64,000 nt of DNA, taken from contig CM046847.1 of the NCBI GenBank assembly GCA_025618425.1, forward strand, positions 14,547,468 through 14,611,467. Direction: 5' to 3'. This document shows, piece after piece, positions 34,154 to 47,300 of the stretch. Within the stretch, counting starts at the first letter, position 1. Each line of letters begins with the position of its first letter. The notes under the pieces are model-generated. The model was not told where the DNA came from. It made no database searches and saw only the letters and a program-made list of their open reading frames with translations. The DNA comes from Heliocidaris tuberculata (lineage: Eukaryota; Echinodermata; Echinoidea; Camarodonta; Echinometridae). The position numbers and the translations under genes were made by a program.

Positions 34154-35923
34154 ACTGGGCGGTAACACATCGCGCGGAAGTTGCACAGCACCTGCACGCG
34201 GTGGGGGTGTACTTTTGCCTCAAGGGTTCTTGTAGGTAAGAGGTAGGTATGTTTGTGAGGAGGGTGGAAGACGCCTAAGTGGGATATTCTTGGATATTCA
34301 AAGTTGATAGCCCACCCCCTGCAAAGACGTCTCCACACGATGCTAGACAGCTCCGGGTGAAAGCCACATCAGATAGACTACCAGTAGCCAGAAATATTTT
34401 CGTGTACATAATATGTACAGGAGGGTGCTCAAGGTCCACAGTATAAGTTTCATTTCTTAATTTCTTTATTAGAACCCAGTATTAAAAGGTTTTCACTAAA
34501 AATTACCTGTCAATTTTTTTCTCTTGCTTCGCTTCTCGCAAAATATATAGATGGAAAGGTTTAAAGGCCTACTCGGGAAAGAGTAAGTCATCTCCCCCTA
34601 GCAAAATTGTACCCGTTTGAAGTTCTGGCATACGAATATAACTTATTTTGACTTAAACATTATCATTATGAAGTGAATATTACAGCGCTAGTCAGAATAA
34701 GGACATACTTTTTTTAAAAATTGTTTAACAGTTTCAAGATGGAGGTATAAATATTAAATAATGAGACACATTGTGGTAGAGTCATTGCAGTCAAAATGTC
34801 AAAATCCATTTGCGACAAGATCCACGCCTTTTCTGGCCTCGATGTTGATACATAACCATCTTAGATTGGAAGTAATAAGATAATGTAACCATCAATGAAA
34901 ATGCAAGTAACATAAAAATATATGATTTGAAGACTGAAATGTTTTCTTACAAACAAAGTTGAAAAATAAACACTTTTTGTTGTTTTGTTGTTACTTGGTA
35001 AGAACTTCTTATCTCTTCACTGCATCGGAGGCTAACTCCAGGCCTCAGTGATATTGAGTTGATTACGTAACAATCTTAGTATGATATTGCAAACAATGTA
35101 CATAACCATCAAATTCAAATCATAGAAATCTTCACAATTTTAAGGCTAATATGTGTTCTTATAAAAGAAAGTCTGTGAAATTTTCTTGTTAGTAGATTTT
35201 GTTGATTGTGTCCTTTGCCCGTCAATCGCGAAAGTGGATTTGACTCATTACAGTCAACTGAAAGATAATCTTTTCAAGATACCCAAAAGTAAACAACGAA
35301 AGAGTTTTTTCGTAGAATTATTCGTAACAAAATACTTCAGTTTTCAAATTATGAATATTTTTGTGTGCCGTGTATTTGAATTGATGGTTACGTCATCTTA
35401 CAACATCATATCTAACATGTCTACGATGGTTTTGGATCAACACCGAGGCCAGAAAGACGCACACTTGTAATTAGATCCAGTCATTTTCCGGGAATCCCCA
35501 CTCGACCCGTACCAAAGATGATGTAATTGTTGACAAAAAATCATCAGTGATATATATTTTAACTTTTTTTCATATGTGCATAAAGAGGGATAATTACTGG
35601 TTCAAATCAGTCCCTGAGAGAGCAGGAGTTGGTCCCAGTGGGATTTTATGGGGACTTTATTAGCAGCCCAAGAAACCTCTTAACCACTGTAGCTTAGACC
35701 AGGTTTGTTGGGTAGTCAAAGTTGCAGCCACTGTAGAGAGAAAAACTGCTGAAAAACACCCCTTCATATTTTCAGGAAGTCAAGGAAATTGTATGAAGTA
35801 GTCAAAACACAGGTTTGAATGGTGCCATTGCTAGCACTTATTTTTTCATGATTTTTTTAATTTCTCATTTTAACACATGAGCCTAGGGGGAAATAATTAC
35901 AGGTGTGCGCCCAGAAAAGACCT
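34154..35923. other. No gene recognised
   Basis: AT-rich sequence without recognisable exons. The frame at 35186-35470 has no motif. Confidence 0.55.
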
Positions 35924-36070
35924 GGGGCCCGTTGCACAAAACTTGCGTTTGAACGCAACTCAGGAAAATCAAACGCAACTTTATTTTCAGCCAATCAGAA
36001 GTGCGCATTATGGACTTGCGTTTGATTTTTAGGAGTTGCGATTAAACGCAAGTTTTGTGCAACGGGCCCC
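35924..36070. mobile_element. 147-bp palindromic MITE
   Basis: GGGGCCCGTTGCACAAAACT with TGCGTTT on the left is mirrored by AAACGCA and AGTTTTGTGCAACGGGCCCC on the right. The centre contains AGCCAATCAGAAGTGCGCA, similar to the centre of the element at 24296-24436, so the two may be related families. Confidence 0.85.
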
Positions 36071-36782
36071 TGGACTTGGCGCAAATGGACTTTGATATCG
36101 TCACATAAAATGACCCCTGTGCAGTCAACCGTGCAGAGTTGCCCAACAAAAACGTTACCAAATGAAGTGGGAGGAATGACTCTACTGCTATATGTCAAAT
36201 TATTTCACATTTGAAGCTCCATGTCGAAAAAATAGGCCATTTAAAAATGTGTACTTTTTTCTGCCTCGCGCTGTATATCTGCATAGACATATTAGACATT
36301 TTAAAAGACGATGCTGTATTGAACAGGGAACTGACAGGCTTAATGCATAATTCTACATAAAAAATTGTCTAGTACTTTTATGTTAGATGTTAATGCATAT
36401 CCAAGTATTAAAAGAATTATGATTCTGTTAAGACACAAACGTTGTACAGTTTCTTAAGGGCGAAGGTATAGTTACCAGGTTACGATAGATCTGCGTTTTA
36501 CAACGTCATTGAAGGTGACATTCTAGATTTTTAAGTATTTTTCGACGTATATATGCTTCAAGTTTTGATAGCTTTGGGGGAGTTTTTTTTTTCTTGTGGC
36601 TTCTCTACGTTTTTCATCATTTCTTCATGTCAATGCTTCGACATCCTTATGTGGCTCCACATTGATGACGTTAGCAAAGGGCTGCACGCCAGATCAGAAC
36701 AGTGGAGACGTTATGCTTCGCGTCTCACGCAGTGATCAAATGTTTGATTCTTGTCAACATTTTCTTCTTTTTGTCAGTCCGC
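36071..36782. other. No gene recognised
   Basis: AT-rich intergenic sequence; short frames at 36553-36796 lack motifs. Confidence 0.5.
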
Positions 36783-37260
36783 CTCGTCTGTGGTAGCGCA
36801 GTAATTTCGTAACTGGGAGGGCCAGGATTCGATAACAAGTGCATGCGCTAGTGCCCTTTGGTAAGGCATTAATCCTCACTACCAAGTCCCTCCGAGAGGA
36901 CTTAAAGCCGTCTGTCCACTCAGGGGCGGGTTCAGGATTTTGTAAAAAGGGGGGGGGGGCACACAAATGTCCGAAAATTTTCTGACAAGCAAAGAAAAAA
37001 AAGGTTATCAGATATTTTTGGTCCAGTGTTCCTACAGAATTCTCTGACAAGCAAACAAAAAAAGGGTTATCAGTTCTAAAAGGGGGGCACAATCGAATAA
37101 AAAAGGGGGGGCACAATGTTATACTTATCTTTCAAAGGGGGAGGGCACGGGCTGGAATTGCCCGCCCCGTTCCCCCCCCCCCCCCATAAATCCGCCACTG
37201 GGTCCACTAGTTTCTTGCTTAGAAGCATACAAATGCTTTCTTAGCAGTCAGGTAAAATAT
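36783..37260 (+). mobile_element. SINE interrupted by a nested MITE
   Basis: Left part 36783-36920: tRNA-like start (CTGTGGTAGCGCAGT, B-box-like AGGATTCGAT near 36825), then TGCCCTTTGGTAAGGCATTA and AGAGGACTTAAAGCCGTCTG. Right part from 37201 resumes GGTCCACTAGTTTC and runs to about 37260. The break coincides with insertion of the 36921-37200 element. The SINE assignment rests on layout and the tRNA-like head. Confidence 0.6.
36921..37200. mobile_element. 280-bp hAT-like MITE nested in a SINE
   Basis: Ends CAGGGGCGGG and TCCGCCACTG. The flanking octamers TGTCCACT (36913-36920) and GGTCCACT (37201-37208) agree at seven of eight positions, fitting an 8-bp hAT-type duplication. The interior carries two CTGACAAGC/poly-A/GGTTATCAG repeats and G/C runs. 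Confidence 0.72.
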
Positions 37261-40200
37261 AAACCATCAAACCATCGTCTTCACCTATGTCACTCTCTTT
37301 AATTTTCGTGATGCAGTCTGCCATCTCAACAGTGACAGACACTTTTCTTTTTGAACCACATTGTTGATTTGTACTTATTCTGTGACACTGAAATTCAATA
37401 TATTCATGTATTTGTATCGTAAATATCATTTGTGTTCGGTTGCTAATTTTACCCTGTGGAGCTTGTTTGATGGAAAGGAATGTAGGCCTACACCCTTGAT
37501 CCTAATTAGTTTCGTATTATAACCAATAAAGTTTTATCAAACCTTAATTCATGTTCTTCAGTCATCTTTGGAAGGTCATAAGCCATTTCAGATCAAAAAG
37601 TCAATCTCAATTAAACTTTGATATCACCTTTAGGCGAGCAATTACACTGTGACAAAACGTCACAGGTATCATTATTACTTTGGTTATTTTGTATAGTATG
37701 AAATTATGAAAAAGTTTGACAAGAAATACAGAAAAACCTGGATTTTGTTATGGTTAACCTCATTACGACAGAGGTTTGATCAAGATTCACAGAGCTTTCC
37801 AGTCTTACCAGCTGTAAAACATGCATCCGATGGTGGCCAGATTTCTCTCACCTTAGAAATTGGCAGAATATTTTAGTCGATGAAATTTGACAGGCTGCAG
37901 ACGATTGAAAAGAGAATTCAACGGTTGTCAAAATAACTGTTTGAGTGAACTACGAACTTCCTACACATTTTAAGGAGAAAATCGAAGGATAATGTACAAC
38001 CCTGCTAATTTCAGATTACAATGGCAGTTTTTACGACCAAAGGAAAACAGCTCCTGTGTGAATGCATGTATATTCATTTTGTTGCAGTGGCATATCTAAA
38101 CCTTCGCTTTGATGGTGGGGGGGGGGGGGGGGGCAAAACATCTGAGGCAGAAGTGATCCATGTGTTTCCTTTAGCAAAAAAAAAAAAAAAAAAAAAAATC
38201 AAGATCACAATTTGCGTCTGGAGGGGAGCAAGGCAACGGATATGATTTAAGCTATATCTTTATAATGTGCAAACTTCAATTATTTTGATTTACTTTGATT
38301 TATTTTTATCTATTGTAGTTTCATTAACAACAGTACAATGAAATAATAGCGTGTGAGCAAATGTTGGCGTTATTTCGTTTTGTTTTATTTATTTATTTTG
38401 ATTTATTTATTTATTTTTTTTTTTTTTTTTTTGGGGGGGGGGGCTAGATGCATTCGTTATAATTCATGGAGTACCCAACTCAATGAGCGAGCACTTTTAG
38501 GTTGAGAAAAGGCAATGACTGAATTATTCCGGAATATTTTTGCTGTGATTCCCCACCGTATAATAAATAACGACAAGAATGCCTACATGCGATATTTTTT
38601 CGGTAGAGTATCAGTGACTTTGTTAGTTCTTTGTTAGTACTAAATCAAATTATGAAGAAGTCATGTGTCACCCAGTGGTTAACATGGCTCTGAACGTAAA
38701 TGGCAATTTTGTTCAACCGACAATCAAATCACGCCCCGACCAGCTTAAATGTTGGAAAAATGGCAACATGTATAGCGCCATCTAATGACGAGATCATGTC
38801 CATCGCCAAAAAAAAAAAAAAAAAAAAAAAATAGAAAAAGCCCCAGATCTCCAGCTATAGAATTCCATTATTAGCCTCCCTTTAATCGATGACAGATTAT
38901 GCAACATAATGTATTAATTTCTCTCAATCAACGGTTTTTAATGATCCATTTTGACATCTGGTGTCGAACAGCACATTGTGACGTGCGCTTTGCATTAAAA
39001 TGAAATAAGAATACAATGTACTCATGATTTTTCTTTATTACATATATATGTAGATATATATATTATATCAGCTACAACTCTCCGATTTACTTAATTCAAA
39101 TAACGCCCTCTTTGGCGGTGAAGAAAATCATGTTAAACTTTCACAGTGTGACATTTTCGCATTTCAAAAAGAGTTGCCATCTAGTGATATGATATTTAAG
39201 GTGTAAAATAATTCAGACTTGAAATTGGGAATTCACTCGACCTCAAGCTGCGGTCTCGTAGGTTGTCGGCCTCTTGGACTGTTCAGGACCTCACAGCAAT
39301 TTTCTGAAAACAGAGAGGTTTGAGTCAATCATACATATGTCAGATGACCCAGTGCCGGAGGGGGCAAACACGATACTCAATAGAAAAAATACTCTTTGGA
39401 ATTTATTAAAAGTGCCTCTAATTTAAAAATGCCTCTTGATTTTGAGAGAGAATCTCTTTGAACCGTCCATATCAAAGCACCTTTAATTAATTCTAAGAAC
39501 TGAATAAAATGAATGAAAGCGGTTAATTTGTGCTTAGTAAATCTTTTAAAAACTTTTTTAGAACAAAATATAAGAAATAATTAGAACTAAAAGAATCATC
39601 GTCTTCTGCGATAAAAGGAAAATGTTGTTTCGATTTTTTTTAATGGGTTCAGTATATAGGAATTGGGGGGGGGGGTAACAAAAACCTCAAAATAATATTT
39701 ATCTTTTCAATATATAAGTCACTAGATTTTTATTTTTTTATTAGGTTATCTTGATACGCCAAACATTTTTTATGCGTATTTTGTCAAAGCATAATGCTCA
39801 TAAGTGGAACCTTTAATCAAAAGTATAGTTGTAGTTATCGTAATCAGATATGTTGGACTGGGCATATACTTTATCATTAATATCTCACGTATGAAATTTT
39901 TTTGGTATTTGGAGGGCAACTTGAGACTGATTGAATGTGTTGTGAGAGGGCATTTCTGACATTACGGCTAATTCGCTCAATGAAGTATATCTCACGATTG
40001 AAATTATCTGCCAACTTATAAATCATTGACGTGGTTCTGTTCGAAGTGATGAATATCAAAGTAATGAAGAATGTGAAATTCTTAGTGGAAAACTTTTCAG
40101 GCAGAGCATTGCCAACCAAACTTAGGTAAAAAAAAAAAATGCCGTTTTTTCACGGGAAATTTCCTGGCAGTCAGGATGCCGGGAATGCCCGTTTTCCCAC

Positions 40201-41270
40201 AGTACATGTAAAATAACAGGTTCCTTTTTTGTTAAATAGTAGAAACTTTAATTTCTAACAGGAAAATCTATGTAAATTAAAACAGAACCATGGAAACGAA
40301 TTGTAATTTAACAGGGTAACTTGTTAGGGCCTTCACCGTGCATATGGTTCAAGTTGTGTCATAAATCATAGTGCAATCACCTATTACTGGTTTATAATAA
40401 ACGTGAAAGTGCATTCACCTGTTATAACTCACTTCAGTTCAACATGTTCAATGATCACAATGCATGCTGAAAACATTATTTGTTCGGATAATTTATTGAT
40501 ATGTTGTGTAAACTTCAGACGAGCCTTGTGCATAGGATTTGGATAATATACATGTATACACAAAAAATATCCTGACGTATCTCTTCTTAGGGTTCAATGC
40601 TTTTAGTATTTGCATTATTAGCAGCGTTCACTGAACCCCATCTGCATATACGGAGATAAGCTATTTATATGCATCATTATCACAGCACTACTGTTTAAAC
40701 CGTAGACGTCAATAAAATCGAAAACTAGGAAAGGGGCAAGTCGAACGTCTGCTATTGTTCCCAATCACAACTGTGTTTTCACAAAGAGGGATTACACTGT
40801 ATGGATAGAGAAAAGTCGATGGGCAAAATAAACGGAGGATAATGAAGAACTAATCCTCTTTAGTCTATTCCACTGTAATAACGAAAATCATTGCGATTCA
40901 AATGGACATGGTGGCATGAACGTGAAAAATGTTGATTTCTTACAATTTACTAAGCACTGACATCCGGTTTTATCCAGAATTTGTTTCCACATGTCGCTGG
41001 GGGGGGGGGGGGGGGGGGGGGGTATGTAGGTAAAATTGAGACTAATCGAAGTTGATGATGGCTGGGCTATTTCGTTTCATCCATGGTTGTAATCTGACCG
41101 TTAAGGTTTCTTGGGCTTCTATATACACTGCGCAAGGTTGGATGGTTATAATTTTTCATTCATTTAAGTTTCAATTTAATTTAATAGACCCCCCCCCCCC
41201 CGCCCCCAAAAGAAATAATAATAAAATGTTTTCTGCAACTTTCGTTACTTCTTAAACTGTATATATTAAG
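37261..41270. other. No gene recognised; several homopolymer runs
   Basis: AT-rich. Notable runs: G 38117-38133, A about 38176-38198, T then G about 38406-38442, A about 38809-38831, and G 40999-41022 (24 bases, the longest G run noted). An isolated GTTGCAGTGGCATATCTAAACC near 38083 resembles one end of the poly-G element family without a matching partner. Confidence 0.5.
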
Positions 41271-41332
41271 GACCTATCTCATTAAGAGAGACGTCGCCGC
41301 GACTCGAGAGATCAATAGACTCAAAATCTAAA
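41271..41332. repeat. Partial copy of the adjacent CpG-rich element
   Basis: CCTATCTCATTAAGAGAGACG followed by TCGCCGCGACTCGAGAG resembles the terminus and GACGTCGCGG motif of the element that begins at 41333, suggesting a truncated or nested neighbour copy. Confidence 0.5.
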
Positions 41333-41892
41333 GGGGTATCTCATTGCCTGGAGACTAGTTGGCGACCTGGTGGCGACTCGAGTCTCAGCTGGTTGAGGAG
41401 ACGTCTCCGCGACGTTTTCGCGACGTTTCCTGGAGACTAGCCTGGTCTCCGGGGAGTCGCGGAAAATTCAAACAAGTTTACTTTTCTTGGAGACTTTTTC
41501 CTGTCTCCAGCAGGTCTCGGAGACGTCTTCGCGACGTCGCCGCATCGTCGCCGCATAAGTCACTACAACGTCTCCTCAGTCTCCTTGGTCTCCAGCAGGT
41601 CTCGGAGACGTCGCGGAGACGTGACAGAGACGTCTCCCAAGTCGCGGACAAAATTAGTCTCCGCGACGTCGCCACAACTGATGGAGACGTCGCGGAGATG
41701 TCTCCAAGACTTGCTTGAGACTGGAAAAAGTCTCCCAAAAAATCGAACATGTTTGAATTTCCCGCGACTCCCCGGAGACCCGGCTAGTCTCCAGGAGACG
41801 TCGCGAAGACGTCGCGGAGACGTCTCCACAACCAGCGGAGACTCGAGTCGCCACCAGGTCGCCACCTAGTCTCCAGGCCAATGAGATACCCC
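41333..41892. mobile_element. CpG-rich foldback element, about 560 bp
   Basis: GGGGTATCTCATTG at the left and CAATGAGATACCCC at the right are exact inverted copies, and the inversion continues with few changes for about 150 bases (CCTGGAGACTAG, GGTGGCGACTCGAG, CTCCGGGGAGTCGCGG). Both arms and the centre are packed with short variants of GGAGACGTCGCGGAGACGTC. This is locally GC- and CpG-rich against an AT-rich background. Arg/Ser frames on both strands are artefacts of the repetition. Confidence 0.8.
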
Positions 41893-43103
41893 CTTAAGAT
41901 GCCATTTAGTATAGTAGAGAGTAGCCAGCTATGCAGGGAGAGGGCAGCACGACAACCTGTCAAGAAATTAAACTTACATTTACTGAAATAATAATGACAA
42001 TAATAAGTCAGTTAGTAATTAGTATGATCCGTTAACCTATTACGTCATCCTTTCCTAACACAGGACGCTTTGTGAATGAAATGTCTTGAAAATTACATGA
42101 TAACAGGAGAAAATGCAGATGCAGACGAACAATATCAACTATCTTTTTTTACTTGTATCCTCAGAGTTTTTACAGAATCGTCACAATAGTAGGCCCTTGG
42201 AAATTTGTCTTTGACAAGTAAAAAAAAAAGAAGGATTATCAGTTTAAAAAAGGGGCACAATTTTAAAAAGAGGGGGCACAATATTCACTTTTCTTTCAAA
42301 GGGGCGGGGTGCACGGCCAGAAAGTGTCCCCCCCCCCCCTTAATCCGCCACTGGCAGAAAACATGTGGTTTTAATACCGGACACTTTTTTCATGCAAGTT
42401 TGATCGTACACAGAACCAAAAACAAACTATGTCTCATTTTATCAACTATATCAAATTGTAGAAAAAATTATAATAATCAACATGGATTTAGTTTTGGAAT
42501 CAGAAAATTCACTCATCATGAAATATTTGAATGGTTCTTTCAACATGGTAAATCCGAACACTATCTGTAAAAAAATGCATAATCTGTCTACTAACCTATG
42601 GAGATCACGCACTTAAGTTGGTATCCATTTGCAAACGCGAAAACATCTTCACTATTGATACGTTTCATCTCACCAGATTTGGAGAGCAAGAAAAATGGAA
42701 TATTATCTTTCCAGTCGTGTGATTTTCATAAATGGACTCGTTACGGTAGTTCTGTATATTAGTAAACTGTTTAAGTAATTGAGTGTCATGCAAATTAAGT
42801 GGATGGCGCTGCTTTACACGCTTGCTGCCATGGTTGCGCTGGGTAACAAGTGCATTTTTGAATTCAAAAATCAACTCGTAAAAATGCGTTGACCTTTCGA
42901 TTCAAATCTTCCGAAGATATGCGTCCTTAATCCGGTATTAAGTGAAAGTCGGTAATAGATTAAAGTGACCATACATGATACAAATGACGAACAAGTAAAA
43001 TCATACTGGTGCGCGCATCGTTGTGCGCAAAATGACAGCGTATTAAGGTCAGTAAATATTATTATCAACCATAACAGACATCTGAGCAATGCAATTTTTT
43101 ACA
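41893..43103. other. No gene; contains a truncated poly-G/C MITE
   Basis: About 42190-42353 holds CTTTGACAAGTAAAAA, GGATTATCAG, GGGGCACAA and a right end TCCGCCACTG at 42344-42353, matching the element at 36921-37200 without its left terminus. The remainder shows no gene. Confidence 0.55.
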
Positions 43104-43213
43104 TTTTATTGCCCGGCTTTGACAAGCCAACAAAACTGCGGGCCGATAAATTGTTTATTGCCCGATTTCGAAAGTCTGTAGGATTTTGCGTGTTAAATAG
43201 CGGGCAATAAACT
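43104..43213. repeat. Small inverted repeat (TTTATTGCCCG)
   Basis: TTTTATTGCCCGG near the left end and CGGGCAATAAAC near the right face each other, with a further internal TTTATTGCCCGA. A small MITE is likely. Confidence 0.55.
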
Positions 43214-43261
43214 GTATTTTTTACATTATTTTCGAGTTCGCTCTAGATGTCTGATTCTGCT

Positions 43262-43410
43262 AATAATAATGATATGGACTGGCTACTTTCGGGGGATACA
43301 ACATTAATTGCCCTCACTAGAATCGTATTGCCCTCCTCTTCGACTCGGACAATACAATTCTAGTTCAGGTAATAAATGTTGTATCCCCCTCAAGACCAGT
43401 CCATATTATA
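43262..43410. mobile_element. 149-bp palindromic MITE
   Basis: Left arm ATATGGACTGG, GGGGGATACAACATTAATT, CTAGAATCGTATTG. Right arm CAATACAATTCTAG, AATAAATGTTGTATCCCCC, CCAGTCCATAT. Inverted pairing covers about 65 bases each side. Confidence 0.8.
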
Positions 43411-43411
43411 T

Positions 43412-43522
43412 TATTGTACTCGGTACAAATGACAGCGTATAAAGATCAATTGTACTCGGTACAAATGACAGCGTTATAAAGGTCAGTTGTACTCTGTAAA
43501 AATGACCTTTATCTGCACATGT
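43412..43522. repeat. 37-bp tandem repeat, three units
   Basis: Units start at 43412, 43449 and 43486 with (A/G)TTGTACTCGGTACAAATGA and a TATAAAG.TCA end. The last unit leads into GACCTTTATCTGCACATGTG, an inverted copy of which lies at about 46050-46085. Confidence 0.8.
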
Positions 43523-43544
43523 GCAAATTGTTTTTATGAACCGG

Positions 43545-43691
<147 letters not shown>

Positions 43692-44243
43692 CATTATGTC
43701 CGTCACTCATTGACGCACCTGACGCTCCACCGTCTCTTTCCATGCTTTCTATGCCCCTTGTACACCATTCCGATTGCGTCATTACCGTACCTATGCTAAT
43801 CAAGCCTGTGAAGGCAAGTATTGCATTTGCCGGGTTTATGTGATTATTTCTTTTATGATGCCACACTCAAATGGGGAGTCAAAGAATGCGCCAAGCACTG
43901 AGGCAGTCCTACGTCATTAATTGACGTCTCTTGTGCAACGGGATATCACTTGTTTACCCCTGTTATACCTGAGCCGTCATCATGAAGCCCTCGGGCATAA
44001 TATCAGGTACACTTGGGTGGAGATAGGCAAGATGACATTAGTGCTGGGCTGGAATGTGAACCCCCAACCTCATGATTGGAAGTCAAGTGAATAAACCACT
44101 AAACCATGACACTTCAACATGTTTGCCCACAAAATCTCTGAAAATCCATTACCCCTGACTAAGTTAATAAAGTAAACCTATAATTTCCACACCTGGGTTA
44201 CCTTGTGCCATTTTTTTTTTGGGGGGGGATGATATGTCTAGAA

Positions 44244-44317
<74 letters not shown>
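44244..44317. repeat. (AT)n microsatellite
   Basis: About 74 bases of uninterrupted AT dinucleotide repeat, preceded by a T9/G8 run. Confidence 0.95.
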
Positions 44318-44320
<3 letters not shown>

Positions 44321-47300
44321 ATCCCCTGAATAAGAAAATTCATGTAAGTCAATAATAACTTTGTGCTTACTATACTTGATATACACGTGTCCCAAAGAAG
44401 AACAAAACAATCTGTAATAGCATCATAGTGTATAAAGGATCAACTATTGACCACAATTTCATGTCAGGCCATTACGTAGATGAATTGATTATCAACATGA
44501 TCAAAGGAAATAAAGATTAATGGACGTTTTTCAAACAAGGAGTCAGTCTAGGTTATCAGCCGCTACAGCCACATAAATTATAATCACTTGCCCATTAATC
44601 CTGCTTCGTTCTTTATGTTCCCCTGTTATGCTTCAAAGGCTTTTTCTCTTCTTGGACATTCGACGTTAAAACGAGAACAATTATTAATCTTGTCAAGCTT
44701 TAATGCTTCATGTAACCTGTGTTTGCATTCATCAAGTCAATCAACTTAAGATTAAATCCAGAACTCACTTCAAACCAATCAAAAAGTACATTTACAGGAA
44801 TCAACGTAGGTCTTTTTGCTATTACTTTCAGGACAGATCTGATTCATGAAGTACTGATCGTACTGATAAAAAAAGCATTTATGGAATGCATTTAGAGCCC
44901 AAACATGTATGTTTACATACTTATGAAACATAGTTCAGAGCTTTCGTTTCAGCACAGTGGACAACATTAATCACATTCAAATAATCTCAGCGGGACCCCC
45001 TCCCCCCTCCCCCGCGAATCAATGCCCCTTCAGATAACATTGAAGAAAGGTCAGGTGATCACAGCTACGTTAGAAGCCAAGCATCTCAATTAACAAAACA
45101 CACTAAAAAGAAGATATCATTTATTATTCTAACAGAGAAATCGATGGGGTTTTTTCCTGAATATGTAATTTTTAAAAAATTAATTAATTTATTTTTTTGT
45201 CTTAAGGTATATTTGTGTGGACTAAAATATACTCTTTTCAATTTAGAATATAATAAAGTTTGATATGAGGGCATATAGTTTAATTGGGGAGATGTGACCG
45301 GACCTCAATGATTTACGGTTACCAAGATGGTTTCCAAGATAATTATGAGAGACATGCCCCTTAGACAGCGTTCATATTTATCGCATGAGTCAGCATTGTT
45401 TGTAAACAAACATTGCCATCCGTCGACTTGCTGCAGTCTCGAGGGATAGCCTCGAATAAGACCACGAATGATTATGTTGATTATAGTCGAGTGTTTCAAG
45501 GTGAACAAAAATGAGACCAACTCCGGTCCACTCACATTGTCTAGCACGTTGCAGTGGCGTTTCCAGCGTAGGGAGATGCCAGTGTAAGCCCCTATTCCCC
45601 ATTTTTTTGGTGGTGCGCCTTTAAAGCACATCTAGATTTGATTTAGATTGCGCAATGTCTTAGATGATTTATTATTTTCTGGGCAAAAATGCTCTCAGAC
45701 ATACAGACACATTATATTATCCACTTTCGCCGTTTTAAATTTTTTTTAATGTATATACATATCTTTATTAATCTCTGGATATGCCACGGTATTCTGTCAC
45801 CTTGAGAAATATATGAAGGCAAGTCTACTGGCCCTTTGTCTAATTGGAATGTATGTAGCAGCACCTGGCAGACAGGTTATATTGCAGAAGTGTAGTACTC
45901 AATGATCCGTTCTTGTAATAATTACTTCTGACAATGCTTCCCTCTTGATTTTGTTTGTTTGTTTGTTTTTTTTTGTTTTGTTTTTTGTTACAGATTGTGT
46001 AATTGCAAACAAATTTCCTATCAACAGATAATAAGACAGTTCGTAAATACAATTTGCGCATGTGCAGATAAAGGTCATTTGTACCGAGTACAGTTTGATT
46101 TCCGCCTTCTAAATCGTTCCCTTCTCCTTAATTTCGTGCTTGTCTTTCTCCTCTTTCTAATTTTTCTTCTTTGTTTTCTTCTTCTTGGACATAGTTTTCT
46201 TTCTTTTTCTAATTCATCACCTTTTCTTCTTTTCTTAAACTGCGAGCAGATTTACCTTCTCAAAGGTGTCCCCTTAACCGCGTTACGACACTATCCTAGG
46301 GGGTAATTATCCTTGGTGTGTATTAGTCCTGGAGATAATTGTCCTTTCGGATTTCTGGAAAATATAAGCTTTCAACCCTATTTGAATCATCAAATCGATT
46401 TATCCGAACTCGCCTTCATGGGCAAGCAAATTTTAGATAAACCAACCTTTATTGTTGGTCTGTTAAAGAGAATAAAGTGCAACGTAATTGTAAATTAGAA
46501 GAAGAACGATGTCAGAGACAAATAGTTTCCGATATTGTATTCATCTGTGGGGGGAGGAGGGGGGGGGGGACGCAGCCCAACTTTCTCCATTTTATGAGGG
46601 AGAATACCCCGGCCCCATCTTACTTTAGTTACACAACTTGTTCAATGTGTTACAAAGTTAATTCTATATTTTTAATGTAAGCAGTACTATTATTTGTATT
46701 CGTTTTGTGTGCATTATGGATGAGCTGATGAGAATGATTTTATTTCATGCCCGCATTTGTGAGATTAATAATATTTTATGGCTCTCACTGTATATCCGCG
46801 GCAAATCTTACGACCTAAAATGTGAGGGTAAGCGCCAGCTTTCCTACCGATCAAGGAATAAGATATTCCGTTTCGGTTGTACTAAATATTTAAGGCGGAA
46901 AGTTGAAGAATATATCTATTTCGACATGTTTTTTTTTTTTCAGGAACAGAAACAAAATATTCCTAATTACATATCACAAAGATCAAACGAAATCATTCCT
47001 TCTGAATAATAAATATTGTGAACAATGGTGGTCCTAGGCAGATCAAGGGTTCCGAGGGGGAGGGGGGAGGCGGTTACTTCCTTTTTTGAGGAAAAGCGTG
47101 ACATATGGTAAGAAAGGCCGGCGCATGCACTGCCCCCCCCCCTTCTTCCGTTCGGATCACCGTTTTTTTTTTGTTTGTTTTTTTTAAGATGAAAAACAGG
47201 TCTGACATATTTTTTTTTTTTTACTTTTGCTTTCACACTAGTGTTCCACGAGAGATGGTTGGCGGGATTTCCGAAATTGTGTTCTTAGAAAGAAATACTG

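Noticed and set aside
41359..41881. Several overlapping Arg/Ser-rich frames on both strands
   Set aside because: Mirror-image by-products of a palindromic CpG-rich repeat; no start context or domain.
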